DNA of 64,000 nucleotides from Roseiarcus sp963737365 (GCA_963737365.1 CAVTSD010000005.1:186001-250000), one strand, 5' to 3'. Positions 34,631 through 43,802 are shown, counted from the stretch's first letter. Numbers and translations are program-made. The notes: generated from the letters alone by a model not told the origin.

Positions 34631-35164
34631 ATGCGGATTCTGTCCACGATCTTCGTGCTTGCCGCGGCTTGGGCCGCCTCTCAAGAGCCGGCCTGGGCGA
34701 TCGCGGGATGCGAGGCGTTTTCGAATAGCCTGCGGACCGAGGCAAGCGATATGCAGGTCGAGTTGGGACGCGCTGTCGTCGTGTCCCGGACTCGCTCGGG
34801 TTCGGATACGTTCGATATTACGACGAAAGTGGATGTCGACGGAACTCTCACCTGTCGCGGGGATCAGTTCCTGCGCTTCGAGGCGCGCATCGGCGAACCG
34901 GCCAACGCCCGTACGACCACGAATTTTGAGCGTTTTCAGGCGGCGGCCCTGAAGGCGGCGCTCGGGTGGGACACGGCAAAGAGTCGCGGCGTCCTGCGCG
35001 GCATGAACAGCGATGCCAGCGAGTATCTCGCCGCGTCGCGCGAGCGCGGCGATGTCTACGTCGCAGGCAAAACTGAAGAGCACGTGCCCGGCGGCGTGAG
35101 CCTCGGGTTGTTGGCGAGCGGCTCCGACCGCACCTTCGTCATTGTCGGCCCAGCGGGCCAGTGA
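34631..35164 (+). CDS. Exported protein of unknown function
   Basis: A 177-residue protein with a clear signal peptide (about 1-23, ILSTIFVLAAAWAASQEPAWA). The mature part has two cysteines (GCEAF and LTCRG) that could form a disulfide and no recognised domain. It lies 46 bp after pepA with AGG-rich sequence before the ATG, and its stop overlaps the holC GTG by four bases. Likely periplasmic. I do not recognise the family. Confidence 0.65.
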   Translation: MRILSTIFVLAAAWAASQEPAWAIAGCEAFSNSLRTEASDMQVELGRAVVVSRTRSGSDTFDITTKVDVDGTLTCRGDQFLRFEARIGEPANARTTTNFERFQAAALKAALGWDTAKSRGVLRGMNSDASEYLAASRERGDVYVAGKTEEHVPGGVSLGLLASGSDRTFVIVGPAGQ

Positions 35165-35613
35165 CGGAGATCCGGTTTTACCACCTCGAACAGCGACGGG
35201 TCGATGAGGCGCTGCCGCCTTTGCTCGAGCGTGCGCTCGAGGAGGGCCAACGCGTCCTCGTGCGCGTTTCGTCCAAGGAGATGGTGGCCGCCCTCAACGA
35301 ACGGCTTTGGACCTACGACGACGCGAGCTTTCTTCCGCATGGCGCGGCTGGCGACGGCGATCCGATGGAACAGCCGATCTTTCTGACAAGCGAACTCGAG
35401 AACCCCAACGCCGCGACCATGCTGGTCAGGCTTTCCGGGGCCGCAACCAGCGAGGCTGACGCCACGTTCAACCTCGTCGTTCTGATGTTCGACGGACGCG
35501 ACGAGGCTGCGCTCGCGCACGCGCGCGGCGAATGGCGACGGCTCAAGGATCAGGGCGGCGCGATCAGCTATTGGCGCGAGAGCGACGAAGGCGGCTGGGA
35601 GCGGGCGCGGTAA
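35161..35613 (+). CDS. holC: DNA polymerase III chi subunit HolC
   Basis: A 150-residue chi subunit that links the clamp loader to single-strand binding protein. Family pattern: EIRFYHLEQRRVDEALPPLL at the start, ALEEGQRVLVRVSSKEMV, LNERLWTYDDASFLPHG and LVVLMFDGRDEAAL. Start is GTG 35161, within the stop of the preceding gene (GTGA). Upstream pepA is the usual neighbour. Confidence 0.92.
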   Translation: MTEIRFYHLEQRRVDEALPPLLERALEEGQRVLVRVSSKEMVAALNERLWTYDDASFLPHGAAGDGDPMEQPIFLTSELENPNAATMLVRLSGAATSEADATFNLVVLMFDGRDEAALAHARGEWRRLKDQGGAISYWRESDEGGWERAR

Positions 35614-35943
35614 ATTTGGATTGTTTGGGCGTGAGCTGTTTTGCAGCGAATTTCCCTACTTGATGCCGTTGGATTTGCTTGGATTTCCTTGGATTCTCTC
35701 GTCTGAATTGAGACTTATCAATGGGTTACACGAGATTTTCGTTGAAAAAAATTTCGCTCGGTTTCCCCCGACGCGCCGCCCGCAGAACGAGCCTGTATCC
35801 GGCGTATAAAGAGTAGAGTGATTCACAGGCGCCAGCTTAGCCTAGATTCTGTTTTTCCGCAATAGATTGCGGCGTCGGCGCCTTTCCCATTTCGATCGCC
35901 TCATTCCCCCAACTTAGCTGCGCGCCCCCGTCCAGATGACAAC
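35614..35943. other. Intergenic, no feature seen
   Basis: About 330 bp between the convergent holC and TIR-like gene. It contains several A+T-rich runs, including a poly-A/T patch near 35745, but no hairpin with a T-run that I would call a terminator. Confidence 0.4.
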
Positions 35944-37277
35944 TCACGACCCGGCTGCCGTCAGCACCTTGCGTAGCCGATCGAGCTGGCTCTTCGTGGT
36001 CTCCGCCATCCAGGGAGCGGGCGCGCTTGCGAGCGCTGTTTTCATCAAGTCCTCGCCGGATTTGTCGCCGAGCGCGATCAGGGCATTCCGCGCGCGTGGC
36101 TGCAAGCCAGTATGTCTCGTTTCGGAGCGCTGTCGTGTCCGCGCCGACTGAGGTATTCGAGGAAAGCGTCTCAAGGCCGCGATTGACGATGTCCACAACC
36201 TCGCGGCGGACACGATGCGCAAGAACGTTGTCGGCGATTCGATCGTCGCCCGACGACAACGACGCCCTCACGTTCAAGAGGTAGGCCAAATTCGTTCCGT
36301 TGTAATAGTCCCGCCTGATGATGAAGCCGCGTTCGGCAGCCCGGATCGCCTCGATAAGGTCCTTCTTTCGCTCGTCAGGCGATCGTGTCGCCAGTTCAGC
36401 CCTTCGCTTGTGGATCGCGCTCCATAAGCCGATCGTCTCGGGATCGGTGGTTGATCTCGGCGTCGAGTTGGCGGAGCAAAGTCTCGGCGTCGGCGTAGCC
36501 GGCCAATGCCAGCTCCTCGCCATCGGTCTTCGCCTTGGCCTCGCCTGCCTTGTAGGTCGCAAGGGCCAGCTGTTGGATAATGAACGGCCGGGCGGCCTTG
36601 GGTCTGCCATCGGCTCCGGGCTCGGTCTGGTCCTTGTAGATGTCCTGCAGCTTCTTTTTGGCGAAATCGAACGACCCGGCGTCCATTGCCTCGCGCGCCG
36701 TTTGCAGCATCGCTGCATAGCTCTCGTCAGAGGATTGGGGTCGAGCCGCGGCGGCGGCAATGCCCATCTTCGTCGCGGCGGGCCGGGTCGGCCGCTGGAG
36801 GTCCGGAAGCATCGTATAGACGGGGCTGTCGACAGCGTCCCCGCCCTTGAGCGCGCTGATCAAAGTCGTCAGTTCGCCGCGCATGCGCATGGTTTCGTCG
36901 AAGCCGATATCGGGGCCGAGATGTTCGTAGTGGCGAACGACAATATGATTGGCGTCGAACGGGATGGTGAATTTGCTCTCGGCCATGATGATCGTCGCCC
37001 GGGGCTTTAAGGCGTGGCGCACGCCGAGTTCGAAGATGGCGTTTAAGTTCGCCGTTGACAGGTCCGCGACGACCAGATCGGCCCCGAACAGCATCTCGTA
37101 CATGGGCACGTCGATGACGCCGGAATGCTGGATCTCGTCGGCCCTGACGCATTCGTAGCCCGCGGCGGTGACGGCGGGTTTGATGATATTTTTGTAGCTC
37201 TTGTCGAGGTCGAGCACGCGCCCGGTCGCGAGGTCGGCCTTTTGCCCAAAGCCCATGATCACAAAACAGACCGGCAT
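35944..37277 (-). pseudogene. TRAFs-binding/TIR-like domain protein with tetratrico-type helices, two frameshifts
   Basis: The intact N-terminus (MPVCFVIMGFGQK, then GADLVVADLSTANLNAIFEL and GVRHALKPRATIIM) is a Rossmann-like domain of the nucleotide-hydrolase/TIR-like kind found in bacterial TRAFs-binding (DUF4071-type) proteins. A helical C-terminal region follows (TLLRQLDAEIN, then DPETIGLWSAIHKRRAEL, RDYYNGTNLAYLLNVRA, NETYWLAATRANALIALGDKS). It needs frame changes near 36446 and 36088, each explained by one extra base. The repaired product would be about 444 residues. Such proteins are poorly understood and may sense stress or act in immunity. Both indels could be sequence errors. Confidence 0.75.
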
Positions 37278-37513
37278 GGCGTTCGAACTCCCTAAATCAC
37301 TGAAAAATACGCCTATTCCGCTCGGAGCGCGCCCCTACTTGAAATTCACTGAGGGGGCCTCGCGGCCAAAACAGCATCAACGATGTTCGCGCAAACCCTC
37401 CAACAGCGAAGGGACTTTTGCAACAGGTTGCTTCTTGATGCGCAGCCTCTGCTCCAAATCGCGAATGGGCTGCCCTAAGCTATCTCATCGAGGGTCTTGA
37501 CGGCGTCAGAAAG

Positions 37514-37527
37514 AGTGTATATGCACT
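37514..37527. promoter_or_regulatory. MarR operator upstream of marR
   Basis: AGTGTATATGCACT is a near-perfect palindrome (one mismatched pair) lying four bases before the marR ATG. The same motif, as AGTGTAGTTGCACG on the opposite strand, precedes the next gene. Confidence 0.55.
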
Positions 37528-37531
37528 AATC

Positions 37532-37931
37532 ATGCAATCGGACGAAGTCGACTTTGTCGCCACCCGTCAATGCGTGTGCACCGCCGCGCGCCGTCGGAGC
37601 CGAGACCTGACCCGGGCCTTCGAAAAGGCGATGCGCGGCTCGGGCATTCGCGGCACCCAGTTCACTCTCTCTGGCGACCCTGGTTCAAACTGGCCCGCTT
37701 CCGACCACCCGCCTCGCCGACTTCCAGGGTCTCGAGCGCACCACACTGACGCGCAATCTCGGGCCCCTCGTTCGAGACGGGCTGGTTCGCATCGACGAAG
37801 GCGAGGATCGTCGCGTTCGCAAGGTCGCAATCACAGCGGTCGGCGAAGAGGCCGCGCGACGCGCCTTTCCGTTCTGGAAAAAAGCCCAGGACGCGGCCTT
37901 GGCGACGGCAGCCGGCTACGGAGACGTTTGA
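37532..37931 (+). pseudogene. MarR-family regulator with one frameshift
   Basis: The first 47 codons (VDFVATRQCVCTAARRRSRD, LTRAFEKAMRGSGIRGTQFTL) give the N-terminal helices of a MarR repressor. One extra base in the repeat CTCTCTCTGG near 37672 shifts the frame; removing it gives LATLVQTGPLPTTRLADF, LERTTLTRNLGPLVRDGLVR and EDRRVRKVAITAVGEEAARR, the winged helix-turn-helix and wing, to a TGA at 37929-37931. The full product would be 132 residues. The dinucleotide repeat could be a site of slippage or of sequence error. It probably controls itself and the membrane gene downstream. Confidence 0.8.
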
Positions 37932-37952
37932 GGGTAAAAATTTGTCAAAATA

Positions 37953-37966
37953 CGTGCAACTACACT
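37953..37966. promoter_or_regulatory. Second MarR-type operator, upstream of the membrane gene
   Basis: CGTGCAACTACACT is the reverse complement of AGTGTAGTTGCACG and matches the marR operator at 11 of 14 positions (AGTGTA-NN-TGCAC core). It lies in the 50-bp gap between marR and the GTG at 37982. Confidence 0.5.
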
Positions 37967-37981
37967 CTAAGGAGGCAACTC

Positions 37982-38722
37982 GTGCTCGATATCCTGTCCA
38001 CCGCTGAACTGACGCTCAGCGCTTCGATCGCCATGGGCTTTCTGTCGTTGGCGATGGCTCGAACCGTGCGGGCGCGGTTCACGGTGCTCCTCGCGCTTGG
38101 CGCATGGTTCGTACTAGTTTTGGCGATTGGCGCGACCGGGGCGCTCAGCCCCGCTCACGGAGGCGCGCCGGCGCTCGGCTTGACCGTGGCTGTCGCGGTG
38201 GTAGCCCTCGTTTCGGCTTATTTCGCTTTGCCATCTGTGGGACATGCGATGGCCGCAACGCCCTTGCCCGCGCTCATTGCCCTCCATGCGATTCGTGTGC
38301 TCGGATTGGATTTCCTCATTCTCTATGCCGAGGGCCGACTTCCCGCGCCGTTTGCGCCGAGCGCCGGATGGGGCGATGTGTTCATGGGCGTGACCGCGCT
38401 TCCGCTCGCCTGGGCTGCCGTGCAATTCGGCGCACGCGTGCGGCCCCTTGTTTTCATATGGAATGCGCTTGGGGTCGCCGACCTCGTCGCCGCGCTCACG
38501 CTCGGGCCGCTTTCGGCGCCCGGCCCGCTCCAGGTTTTCGTTGGGCCGCCCGACACTTCGCCGATGACCACTTTGCCCTGGCTCATCATTCCCGGTTTTC
38601 TGGTTCCGATCCTGCTTTTCACCCACGTCGTCATCTTCGCTCGGCTGTTCGCCAAGACTCGAGCTTCCGAGCCTGCGCGGATGTGGCGCGGCTTGGACGG
38701 GCAAGCGAAATCATCGGCCTGA
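37982..38722 (+). CDS. Multi-spanning membrane protein under likely MarR control
   Basis: A 246-residue hydrophobic protein with about seven membrane segments. Start is GTG 37982 with a perfect AAGGAGG seven bases upstream; longer open frames into marR are not real. No transport or enzyme motif is recognised. Context (adjacent MarR gene and shared operator) suggests it is the regulated target, perhaps in small-molecule tolerance. Confidence 0.72.
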   Translation: MLDILSTAELTLSASIAMGFLSLAMARTVRARFTVLLALGAWFVLVLAIGATGALSPAHGGAPALGLTVAVAVVALVSAYFALPSVGHAMAATPLPALIALHAIRVLGLDFLILYAEGRLPAPFAPSAGWGDVFMGVTALPLAWAAVQFGARVRPLVFIWNALGVADLVAALTLGPLSAPGPLQVFVGPPDTSPMTTLPWLIIPGFLVPILLFTHVVIFARLFAKTRASEPARMWRGLDGQAKSSA

Positions 38723-38727
38723 AACGA

Positions 38728-38837
38728 CGGCGCCGGAGCGTAGGCCCCGGCGCCGGATTTCGATTGAGGGCCGGGCTCCCCGGCCTCAGTAGGGCCTCTA
38801 AACGGCGGCGCGCCACCCTCCCAGTCAGCGCGCCGCC
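38728..38837. other. Three consecutive G+C-rich hairpins between convergent genes
   Basis: Stems: CGGCGCCGG (38728-38736) with CCGGCGCCG (38747-38755); a GAGG-CCGGG stem over 38766-38787; and GGCGGCGCGC (38804-38813) with GCGCGCCGCC (38828-38837). They fill the gap between the membrane gene and the protease, which run toward each other. No T-runs follow, so they may block transcription from both sides or protect 3' ends. Confidence 0.5.
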
Positions 38838-38864
38838 GCCCATCCCTTAAAGCGTAGGATTCGA

Positions 38865-40370
38865 TTACGCCTTGGGGAACGGGATGGCGACGAAGCGGGC
38901 GCCGTCAGCGGTCTGAATACGCATCATCACCGCCTTCTTGCCCTGGCTCTTTGCGCTCGCGATCTCGGACTTCACGTCAGCGGGGCTCGACACCGGCTTG
39001 CCGCTCACATCGAGAATGACGTTGCCAGTCGCCAATCCCTGCTCGGCGGCCGTTCCATTCGGATCGACGCCGACGATCGCGACGCCCTTGTCGCCTGCGC
39101 CGGCGACATCCTTGGCTGGGGCGATCTGGATGCCAAGCTGAGCGCCCTGCTCCTTGTCTTCCGAGTTGTCCGCCTTGGCGAGCTTCTCGGTTTTCTGATC
39201 GGCGAGGGTGATCTGAGCAGTCTTTTCGTCGCCGTTGCGCAGGTAGGTCAGTTCGACCTTGTCGTTCGGCTTGAACGAGCCGATCCGTATGGTGAGGTCC
39301 GCCGCGTCCTTGACCGCCTTGCCGTTGAGCTTGGTGATCACGTCGCCCGGCTTGAGGCCGGCCTCGGCCGCCGGAGTGCCCGGCATCGCTTCGTCGACGA
39401 TCGCGCCGTTGTCCGTCTTCATTCCCAGGCTCTCGGCCATCTCCGGGGTGACCGGCTGGATGTTGACGCCAAGATAGCCGCGCGGAACGACGCCGCCGTG
39501 CTCGAGCGCGCCAATGACGCTATCAGCCGTGGTCGAGGGGATCGCAAAGCCAATGCCGACGCTGCCGCCCGACGGCGAATAGATGGCGGTGTTCACGCCG
39601 ACAACCTCGCCCTTCATGTTGAAGGTCGGGCCGCCCGAGTTGCCGCGGTTGATCGGGGCGTCGATCTGGAGGAAGCGATCATAGGGCCCGTCGCCAATGT
39701 CGCGGCCTTCGGCCGAGACGATGCCTGCGGTCACCGTGCCGCCAAGGCCATAGGGATTGCCGATCGCAACGACCCAGTCGCCGATGCGGGGGGTCTGCTT
39801 GGAGAACGCCACGAAAGGATAATCGCCGGCCTCGTTCACCTTGATGAGCGCAAGGTCAGTCTTCGGGTCGGTGCCGATGACCTTGGCGTCGAGCGTCCTG
39901 CCGTCCTGGGTGGTGACGGTCACGGTCTTGGCGTGATCGACCACGTGGTTGTTGGTGACGATGTAGCCATCAGAAGAAACGAAGAAGCCTGAGCCCTCGC
40001 CCATCATCATCGGATGACGGCCCTCGGGCATGCCGCCGCCGTTCGGAAGGCCGCCGAACTGCTTGAAGAACTTCTGGATTTGCGGGGGAAGATTATCCAT
40101 CTGGCCGGAGAGGTCTTGGCCATCGCCCTCCTCAGCGGGGATCTTGACCTTGACCGACACGACCGAGGCTTTGACGCGGTCAATGAGCGGCGCGAACGAC
40201 GGGGCGTCCTGAGGCAGGTCGGCGGTCGAGACGGCCGCAGCATAAGCGGGATGAGTTGGGGTGAGTGCGTTGCCGCCGAGAACGCCCGTGACGCCAAGCG
40301 CGGCGACCGCGACCGAGGCGAGAATCGTGTTGCGCCGCCCCTTTGGGGTCGCAAGACCTGAAAATGACAT
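38865..40370 (-). CDS. Periplasmic serine protease/chaperone, DegP/HtrA (Do) family
   Basis: A 501-residue HtrA protein for periplasmic protein quality control. After a signal/anchor (about 15-47, ending AYAAA) comes the trypsin-like domain with His in VTNNHVVDH, Asp in DPKTDLALIK and Ser in INRGNSGGPTF, then two PDZ domains (about 265-355 and 385-490). The loop before the protease is Gly/Met-rich (PNGGGMPEGRHPMMMG). An upstream ATG in the same frame exists, but TTTGGAG lies seven bases before 40370. Whether it is DegP, DegQ or MucD-like cannot be decided from the sequence alone. Confidence 0.93.
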   Translation of the reverse strand: MSFSGLATPKGRRNTILASVAVAALGVTGVLGGNALTPTHPAYAAAVSTADLPQDAPSFAPLIDRVKASVVSVKVKIPAEEGDGQDLSGQMDNLPPQIQKFFKQFGGLPNGGGMPEGRHPMMMGEGSGFFVSSDGYIVTNNHVVDHAKTVTVTTQDGRTLDAKVIGTDPKTDLALIKVNEAGDYPFVAFSKQTPRIGDWVVAIGNPYGLGGTVTAGIVSAEGRDIGDGPYDRFLQIDAPINRGNSGGPTFNMKGEVVGVNTAIYSPSGGSVGIGFAIPSTTADSVIGALEHGGVVPRGYLGVNIQPVTPEMAESLGMKTDNGAIVDEAMPGTPAAEAGLKPGDVITKLNGKAVKDAADLTIRIGSFKPNDKVELTYLRNGDEKTAQITLADQKTEKLAKADNSEDKEQGAQLGIQIAPAKDVAGAGDKGVAIVGVDPNGTAAEQGLATGNVILDVSGKPVSSPADVKSEIASAKSQGKKAVMMRIQTADGARFVAIPFPKA

Positions 40371-40528
40371 GAGTTCGCTCCAAATTCGCTGGTTGACCGC
40401 CTTCAGCGATCGATGAAGCACCATGCGACTTCCCGCCTATCCGGAAATTGGCCGGCGCATTAAGCTTTCTCAAGGTTTGGGGAAGCGAACCGGGCGAGGC
40501 GCGCCGCAGTTGCTCGGCGAAGATTCGC

Positions 40529-41302
40529 TCAGCAATCCGCCGGCGTGTTGATCACAAGTTTATAGTCCGGCCGCTCGGCGAGCGCGAATGTATGCTGGGT
40601 GAAGCTCAAGGGGCCGTCGTCAGGGTGATTGAACAGGCGAAGGCCGCCCTCGCGGATCTGGACAGCCTGCTCGTCCCACGCCTCGGCGAAGAACGCGCTC
40701 TCAGCCCGAAGCGTGTCGACGAAGATCTTGACCTGGGCGTCGCGAAAGGTTCGGGCGAAGTCGGCGCGAAATTCCGCGAGCAGCCGCCGCGCCCTGTCCT
40801 TCCAGGCTGGAATCAGCTTCCGAGCGGACGGCTCCAGAAACACGTAGCGCAGGAGGTTGCGTTGGCAGTCCCCGTCCAGCCAGCCGCAAAAGAGCCGCGC
40901 CGCCGCTTCGTTCCAGCAACAGGCGTTCCAGAGACGGTCGAGTCCGTAGGCCGGGCAGTCGAGCGCTTTGACGGCGGCGATCAGGGAAGGGGGCGCGTCC
41001 GCGGAGGGCCCGCGCGAGCCTTCCGGGTCAACGCGGCCTGCAAGCTTGAAGAGATAGTCGTGTTCGGCGCGCGACAACGAGAGGGCTTGCGATATGCGGC
41101 CAAGGGCCTCGGGAGAGGCCTGCACCGCGCGCCCTTGCTCAATCCAGGTGCACCAGGTGACGCTGATGCCGGCGAGGGCCGCGAGTTCCTCGCGCCGGAG
41201 GCCCGACGTGCGCCGCCGCCCGGTCGTTGCCGCGGGCCGCATGCGCTCGCGGTGCGCGCGCACGAACTCGCCGAGGAGTCTTCTTTGATCGGCTTCGATC
41301 AT
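40529..41302 (-). CDS. XRE-family regulator with MmyB-like ligand-binding domain
   Basis: A 257-residue regulator. The helix-turn-helix is at about residues 10-75 (LGEFVRAHRERMRPA, RRTSGLRREELAALAGIS, WCTWIEQGR), and the rest is the MmyB/PAS-like domain (CPAYGLDRLWNACCWNEAAA, FVDTLRAESAFFAEAWDEQA, GLRLFNHPDDGPLSFTQHTF) that binds fatty-acid-like ligands in a studied homologue. It diverges from the methyltransferase gene at 41388, and family members usually control the divergent gene. Longer frames upstream lack a start with an SD. Confidence 0.87.
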   Translation of the reverse strand: MIEADQRRLLGEFVRAHRERMRPAATTGRRRTSGLRREELAALAGISVTWCTWIEQGRAVQASPEALGRISQALSLSRAEHDYLFKLAGRVDPEGSRGPSADAPPSLIAAVKALDCPAYGLDRLWNACCWNEAAARLFCGWLDGDCQRNLLRYVFLEPSARKLIPAWKDRARRLLAEFRADFARTFRDAQVKIFVDTLRAESAFFAEAWDEQAVQIREGGLRLFNHPDDGPLSFTQHTFALAERPDYKLVINTPADC

Positions 41303-41309
41303 GGCAGCT

Positions 41310-41339
41310 CTTGTAATAGGATAAATTTTGATCTTGTAA
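41310..41339. promoter_or_regulatory. Direct repeats in the XRE/methyltransferase intergenic region
   Basis: CTTGTAA occurs at 41310-41316 and 41333-41339, 23 bp apart, in an 85-bp A+T-rich spacer between two divergent genes. Spacing of about two helical turns suits a regulator binding site. Confidence 0.4.
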
Positions 41340-41387
41340 CAGTTTAAAGCGTGCTGCAAAAAGCATGGAGACGGAGAGGAGCTGTTG

Positions 41388-42146
41388 ATGAGCAAGGCCC
41401 ACGAACGAGTCGTCGAGGCGCAGTTCGGTCCTCGGGCGAAAGCCTACGTCGAAAGCGCGGTTCACAGTCAGGGGGCCGATCTCGAGGCGATCGGAGCATT
41501 CGCGCAAGACGCCGAACTGGCGCTCGATCTCGGCGCTGGCGGCGGCCATGTCTCCTATGCGCTCGCGCGCCACGCCCGACGGGTCATCGCGACCGATTTG
41601 TCCTCCGAGATGTTGGCGGCTGTCACGCGGACCGCGCGCGAAAAGGGACTGAGCAATATCGAGACCACGCAAGCCCCCGCGGAGCATCTCCCGTTTCCAG
41701 ACGAGATCTTCGATGTTGTCGCCAGCCGATTCTCCGCGCATCACTGGCGAGACTTCGACGCCGGCTTGAGGGAAGCGCGTCGCACCCTGAAACGCGGCGG
41801 GCGAGCGGCGTTCGTCGATGTGTATGCTCCGGGACCGGCGCTCTTCGACACGCATCTGCAGGCGATCGAACTTTTGCGCGACCATTCGCACGTCCGCGAC
41901 TACTCTTGCGCGCAATGGTTAGAGGCGCTCGCCCGCGCGCGCTTCACCGTCGATGCCTGCCGCACTTGGCGTCTCAGGATGGATTTCCCGGTCTGGATTG
42001 CGCGCATGCAAACGCCGGAAGTGAATGTGAAAGCGATCCGCGCTCTCCAGGACGCCGCTTCGACTGAGACTAAGACGCATTTCGCCATCGAGCCGGACGG
42101 CTCGTTCTCTCTCGACATGCTGATGATCGAGGCGTCGGCGCCATGA
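41388..42146 (+). CDS. Class I SAM-dependent methyltransferase (UbiE/COQ5-like)
   Basis: A 252-residue methyltransferase with motif I LALDLGAGGGHVSYAL, acidic VIATDLSSEMLAAV, motif II LPFPDEIFDVVASRFSAHHW and motif III TLKRGGRAAFVDVYAPG. The ATG at 41388 is preceded by GAGGAG at six bases; a TTG just before is in frame. Substrate unknown. Paired divergently with the XRE regulator at 40529-41302. Confidence 0.85.
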   Translation: MSKAHERVVEAQFGPRAKAYVESAVHSQGADLEAIGAFAQDAELALDLGAGGGHVSYALARHARRVIATDLSSEMLAAVTRTAREKGLSNIETTQAPAEHLPFPDEIFDVVASRFSAHHWRDFDAGLREARRTLKRGGRAAFVDVYAPGPALFDTHLQAIELLRDHSHVRDYSCAQWLEALARARFTVDACRTWRLRMDFPVWIARMQTPEVNVKAIRALQDAASTETKTHFAIEPDGSFSLDMLMIEASAP

Positions 42147-42188
42147 GCGAATGCAGTCCGATGTCGGCAAGAAAGATTTGCGTGGAAT

Positions 42189-42222
42189 CGTCACCGCGAA
42201 GCCTGAGTGGCTCGCGATGACG
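42189..42222. repeat. REP-like hairpin
   Basis: CGTCACCGCGAAGC and GCTCGCGATGACG pair over a seven-base loop with one bulge. It lies between two convergent genes and resembles the element at 58401-58468. Confidence 0.45.
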
Positions 42223-42253
42223 GCTTTGGCTCACAACCTCAACTCATCCCGCT

Positions 42254-43714
42254 CTAACGCCGGAAGTCGGGCTTAACCGCGGCGTAGAGCGCCTTGAAGC
42301 GCTCGCGGGCCCGCGCGAATTTTTCGGCGAGTTCCGGATCCGGCTCGGTCACGTCGGCGATTTCGGGCGGGACGCAGACGGCTTCAGGCGATTCGCCCGT
42401 CGCGGCGATCCGCGCCAGTCGCGCAGCGCCGTAAGCCGGGCCCGTTTCACCGCCCTTCATGCGCACGACAGTGAAGCCGGTTGCCGCGGCGATCATGCGC
42501 GTCCATAACGCGCTCTTGGCGCCGCCCCCGATCAGGCCGACGCGCTCAATTTTTACGCCGGCGAGGCCAAGACAATCGCGCGCGTCCGCGAGCGTCAGCG
42601 CGACCCCCTCCATCACAGCGCGAGCGACGTCGGCCCTCGCGCTCGTTTCACTGAGGCCGAACAGAACGCCGCGTGCATAAGGATCATCGAGGGGCGTCCG
42701 CTCGCCACTGAGGTAAGGCAGGAAGAGAAGGCCGCTGGGCCCGGCATAATCCGTCTCCGCCTCCCGCTCGAGCGCGTCGGGCGAGGCGCCGAGAAGCCGG
42801 CCAGCGAAGGCGAGCGCGCCGGCGCCGTTCAGCATCGCCGCCATTGCGTACCAGCGATTTGGCAGCGCGTGGGCGAAAGCGTGCACGAGTTGATCCGGGG
42901 CGCTCATATAAAGGTCGGTCGCGACGATGAGCTGCGTCGCGGTTCCAAGCGAAATGAAGGCTTCGCCCGACGCGATGGCGCCGAGCCCCACTGCCCCAAC
43001 CGCGGCGTCGCCCCCGCCGGCTGCGAGCAGAACGCCGCGCGGTAAGCCAAGCCCATCCGCAGCCTCGGGCCGAATCCGACCGGCCGCCGCCGACCCTTCG
43101 AATAAGGGCGGCGCCCAGGCGCGATCCGCCTCGCACGCCTCGAACGCTTGAGGAGACCAGTCTCGCCTGGCCTCGTCGAGGAGCCAGGTTCCTGCCGCGT
43201 CGCTCATGTCGGACGCCCGTTCGCCGCTGAACTTGAGCCGCAAATAATCCTTCGGCGAAAGGAGCGAGGCAACGCGACGGCGGTTTTCCGGCTCGTTCTT
43301 CGCGATCCATTTAAGCTTCGGCCCGGTGAAACCCGGCATCGGCTTCACGCCGACGACGCGGGCCAAGTCGGCATGGTCGCGCGCCAGTTCCGCGGCTTCT
43401 AGAAACGCGCGTCCGTCGTTGTGCAGGATCGCGGGACGCACGGGTTTGTCCGCCCGATCGAGCAGCACGGCGCCATGCATCTGGCCCGAGAAGCCGATCG
43501 CTTTCAGAGCGCTTAGAGCGGCGCCCGCGCTATTTCCGATTTCCGCGATCGCGCCGGCCATCGCGGTCACCCAGACGTCTGGATTCTGCTCCGACCAGCC
43601 GGCGCGGGAACGATCGGGAGAATAGCTCCTTGCAGCGCTCGCGATAGGCCTGCCGCCCGCGTCGGTTAGAAGCGCCTTGAGGCTAGAGGTTCCGCAGTCA
43701 AGCCCGAGATACAT
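42254..43714 (-). CDS. xylB: Xylulokinase (FGGY family)
   Basis: A 486-residue sugar kinase phosphorylating D-xylulose to xylulose 5-phosphate. N-terminal GLDCGTSSLKALLTDAGG binds phosphate, GFSGQMHGAVLLD is the xylulokinase substrate block, and the C-terminal half carries GGGDAAVGAVGLGAI, FLPYLSGERTPLDDPYARG and the FGGY signature region VGLIGGGAKSALWTRMIAAA. No xylose isomerase or transporter is adjacent. Other FGGY substrates are possible, but the GQMHG motif favours xylulose. Confidence 0.9.
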   Translation of the reverse strand: MYLGLDCGTSSLKALLTDAGGRPIASAARSYSPDRSRAGWSEQNPDVWVTAMAGAIAEIGNSAGAALSALKAIGFSGQMHGAVLLDRADKPVRPAILHNDGRAFLEAAELARDHADLARVVGVKPMPGFTGPKLKWIAKNEPENRRRVASLLSPKDYLRLKFSGERASDMSDAAGTWLLDEARRDWSPQAFEACEADRAWAPPLFEGSAAAGRIRPEAADGLGLPRGVLLAAGGGDAAVGAVGLGAIASGEAFISLGTATQLIVATDLYMSAPDQLVHAFAHALPNRWYAMAAMLNGAGALAFAGRLLGASPDALEREAETDYAGPSGLLFLPYLSGERTPLDDPYARGVLFGLSETSARADVARAVMEGVALTLADARDCLGLAGVKIERVGLIGGGAKSALWTRMIAAATGFTVVRMKGGETGPAYGAARLARIAATGESPEAVCVPPEIADVTEPDPELAEKFARARERFKALYAAVKPDFRR

Positions 43715-43802
43715 GCGCCTGAACTGTGCCCCGCGCCGGCGCCGTTCACAAGCGGCGACGGACGTTCAAGGGCGAACTATTCAAAGCGCCTAAGCCTGCC
43801 TA

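Noticed and set aside
42254..43714. Xylulokinase as a cargo of the encapsulin
   Set aside because: Xylulose kinases are known as cargo for some family 2 shells, but this gene is on the other strand, several kilobases away with other genes between, and has normal length without an added tail.
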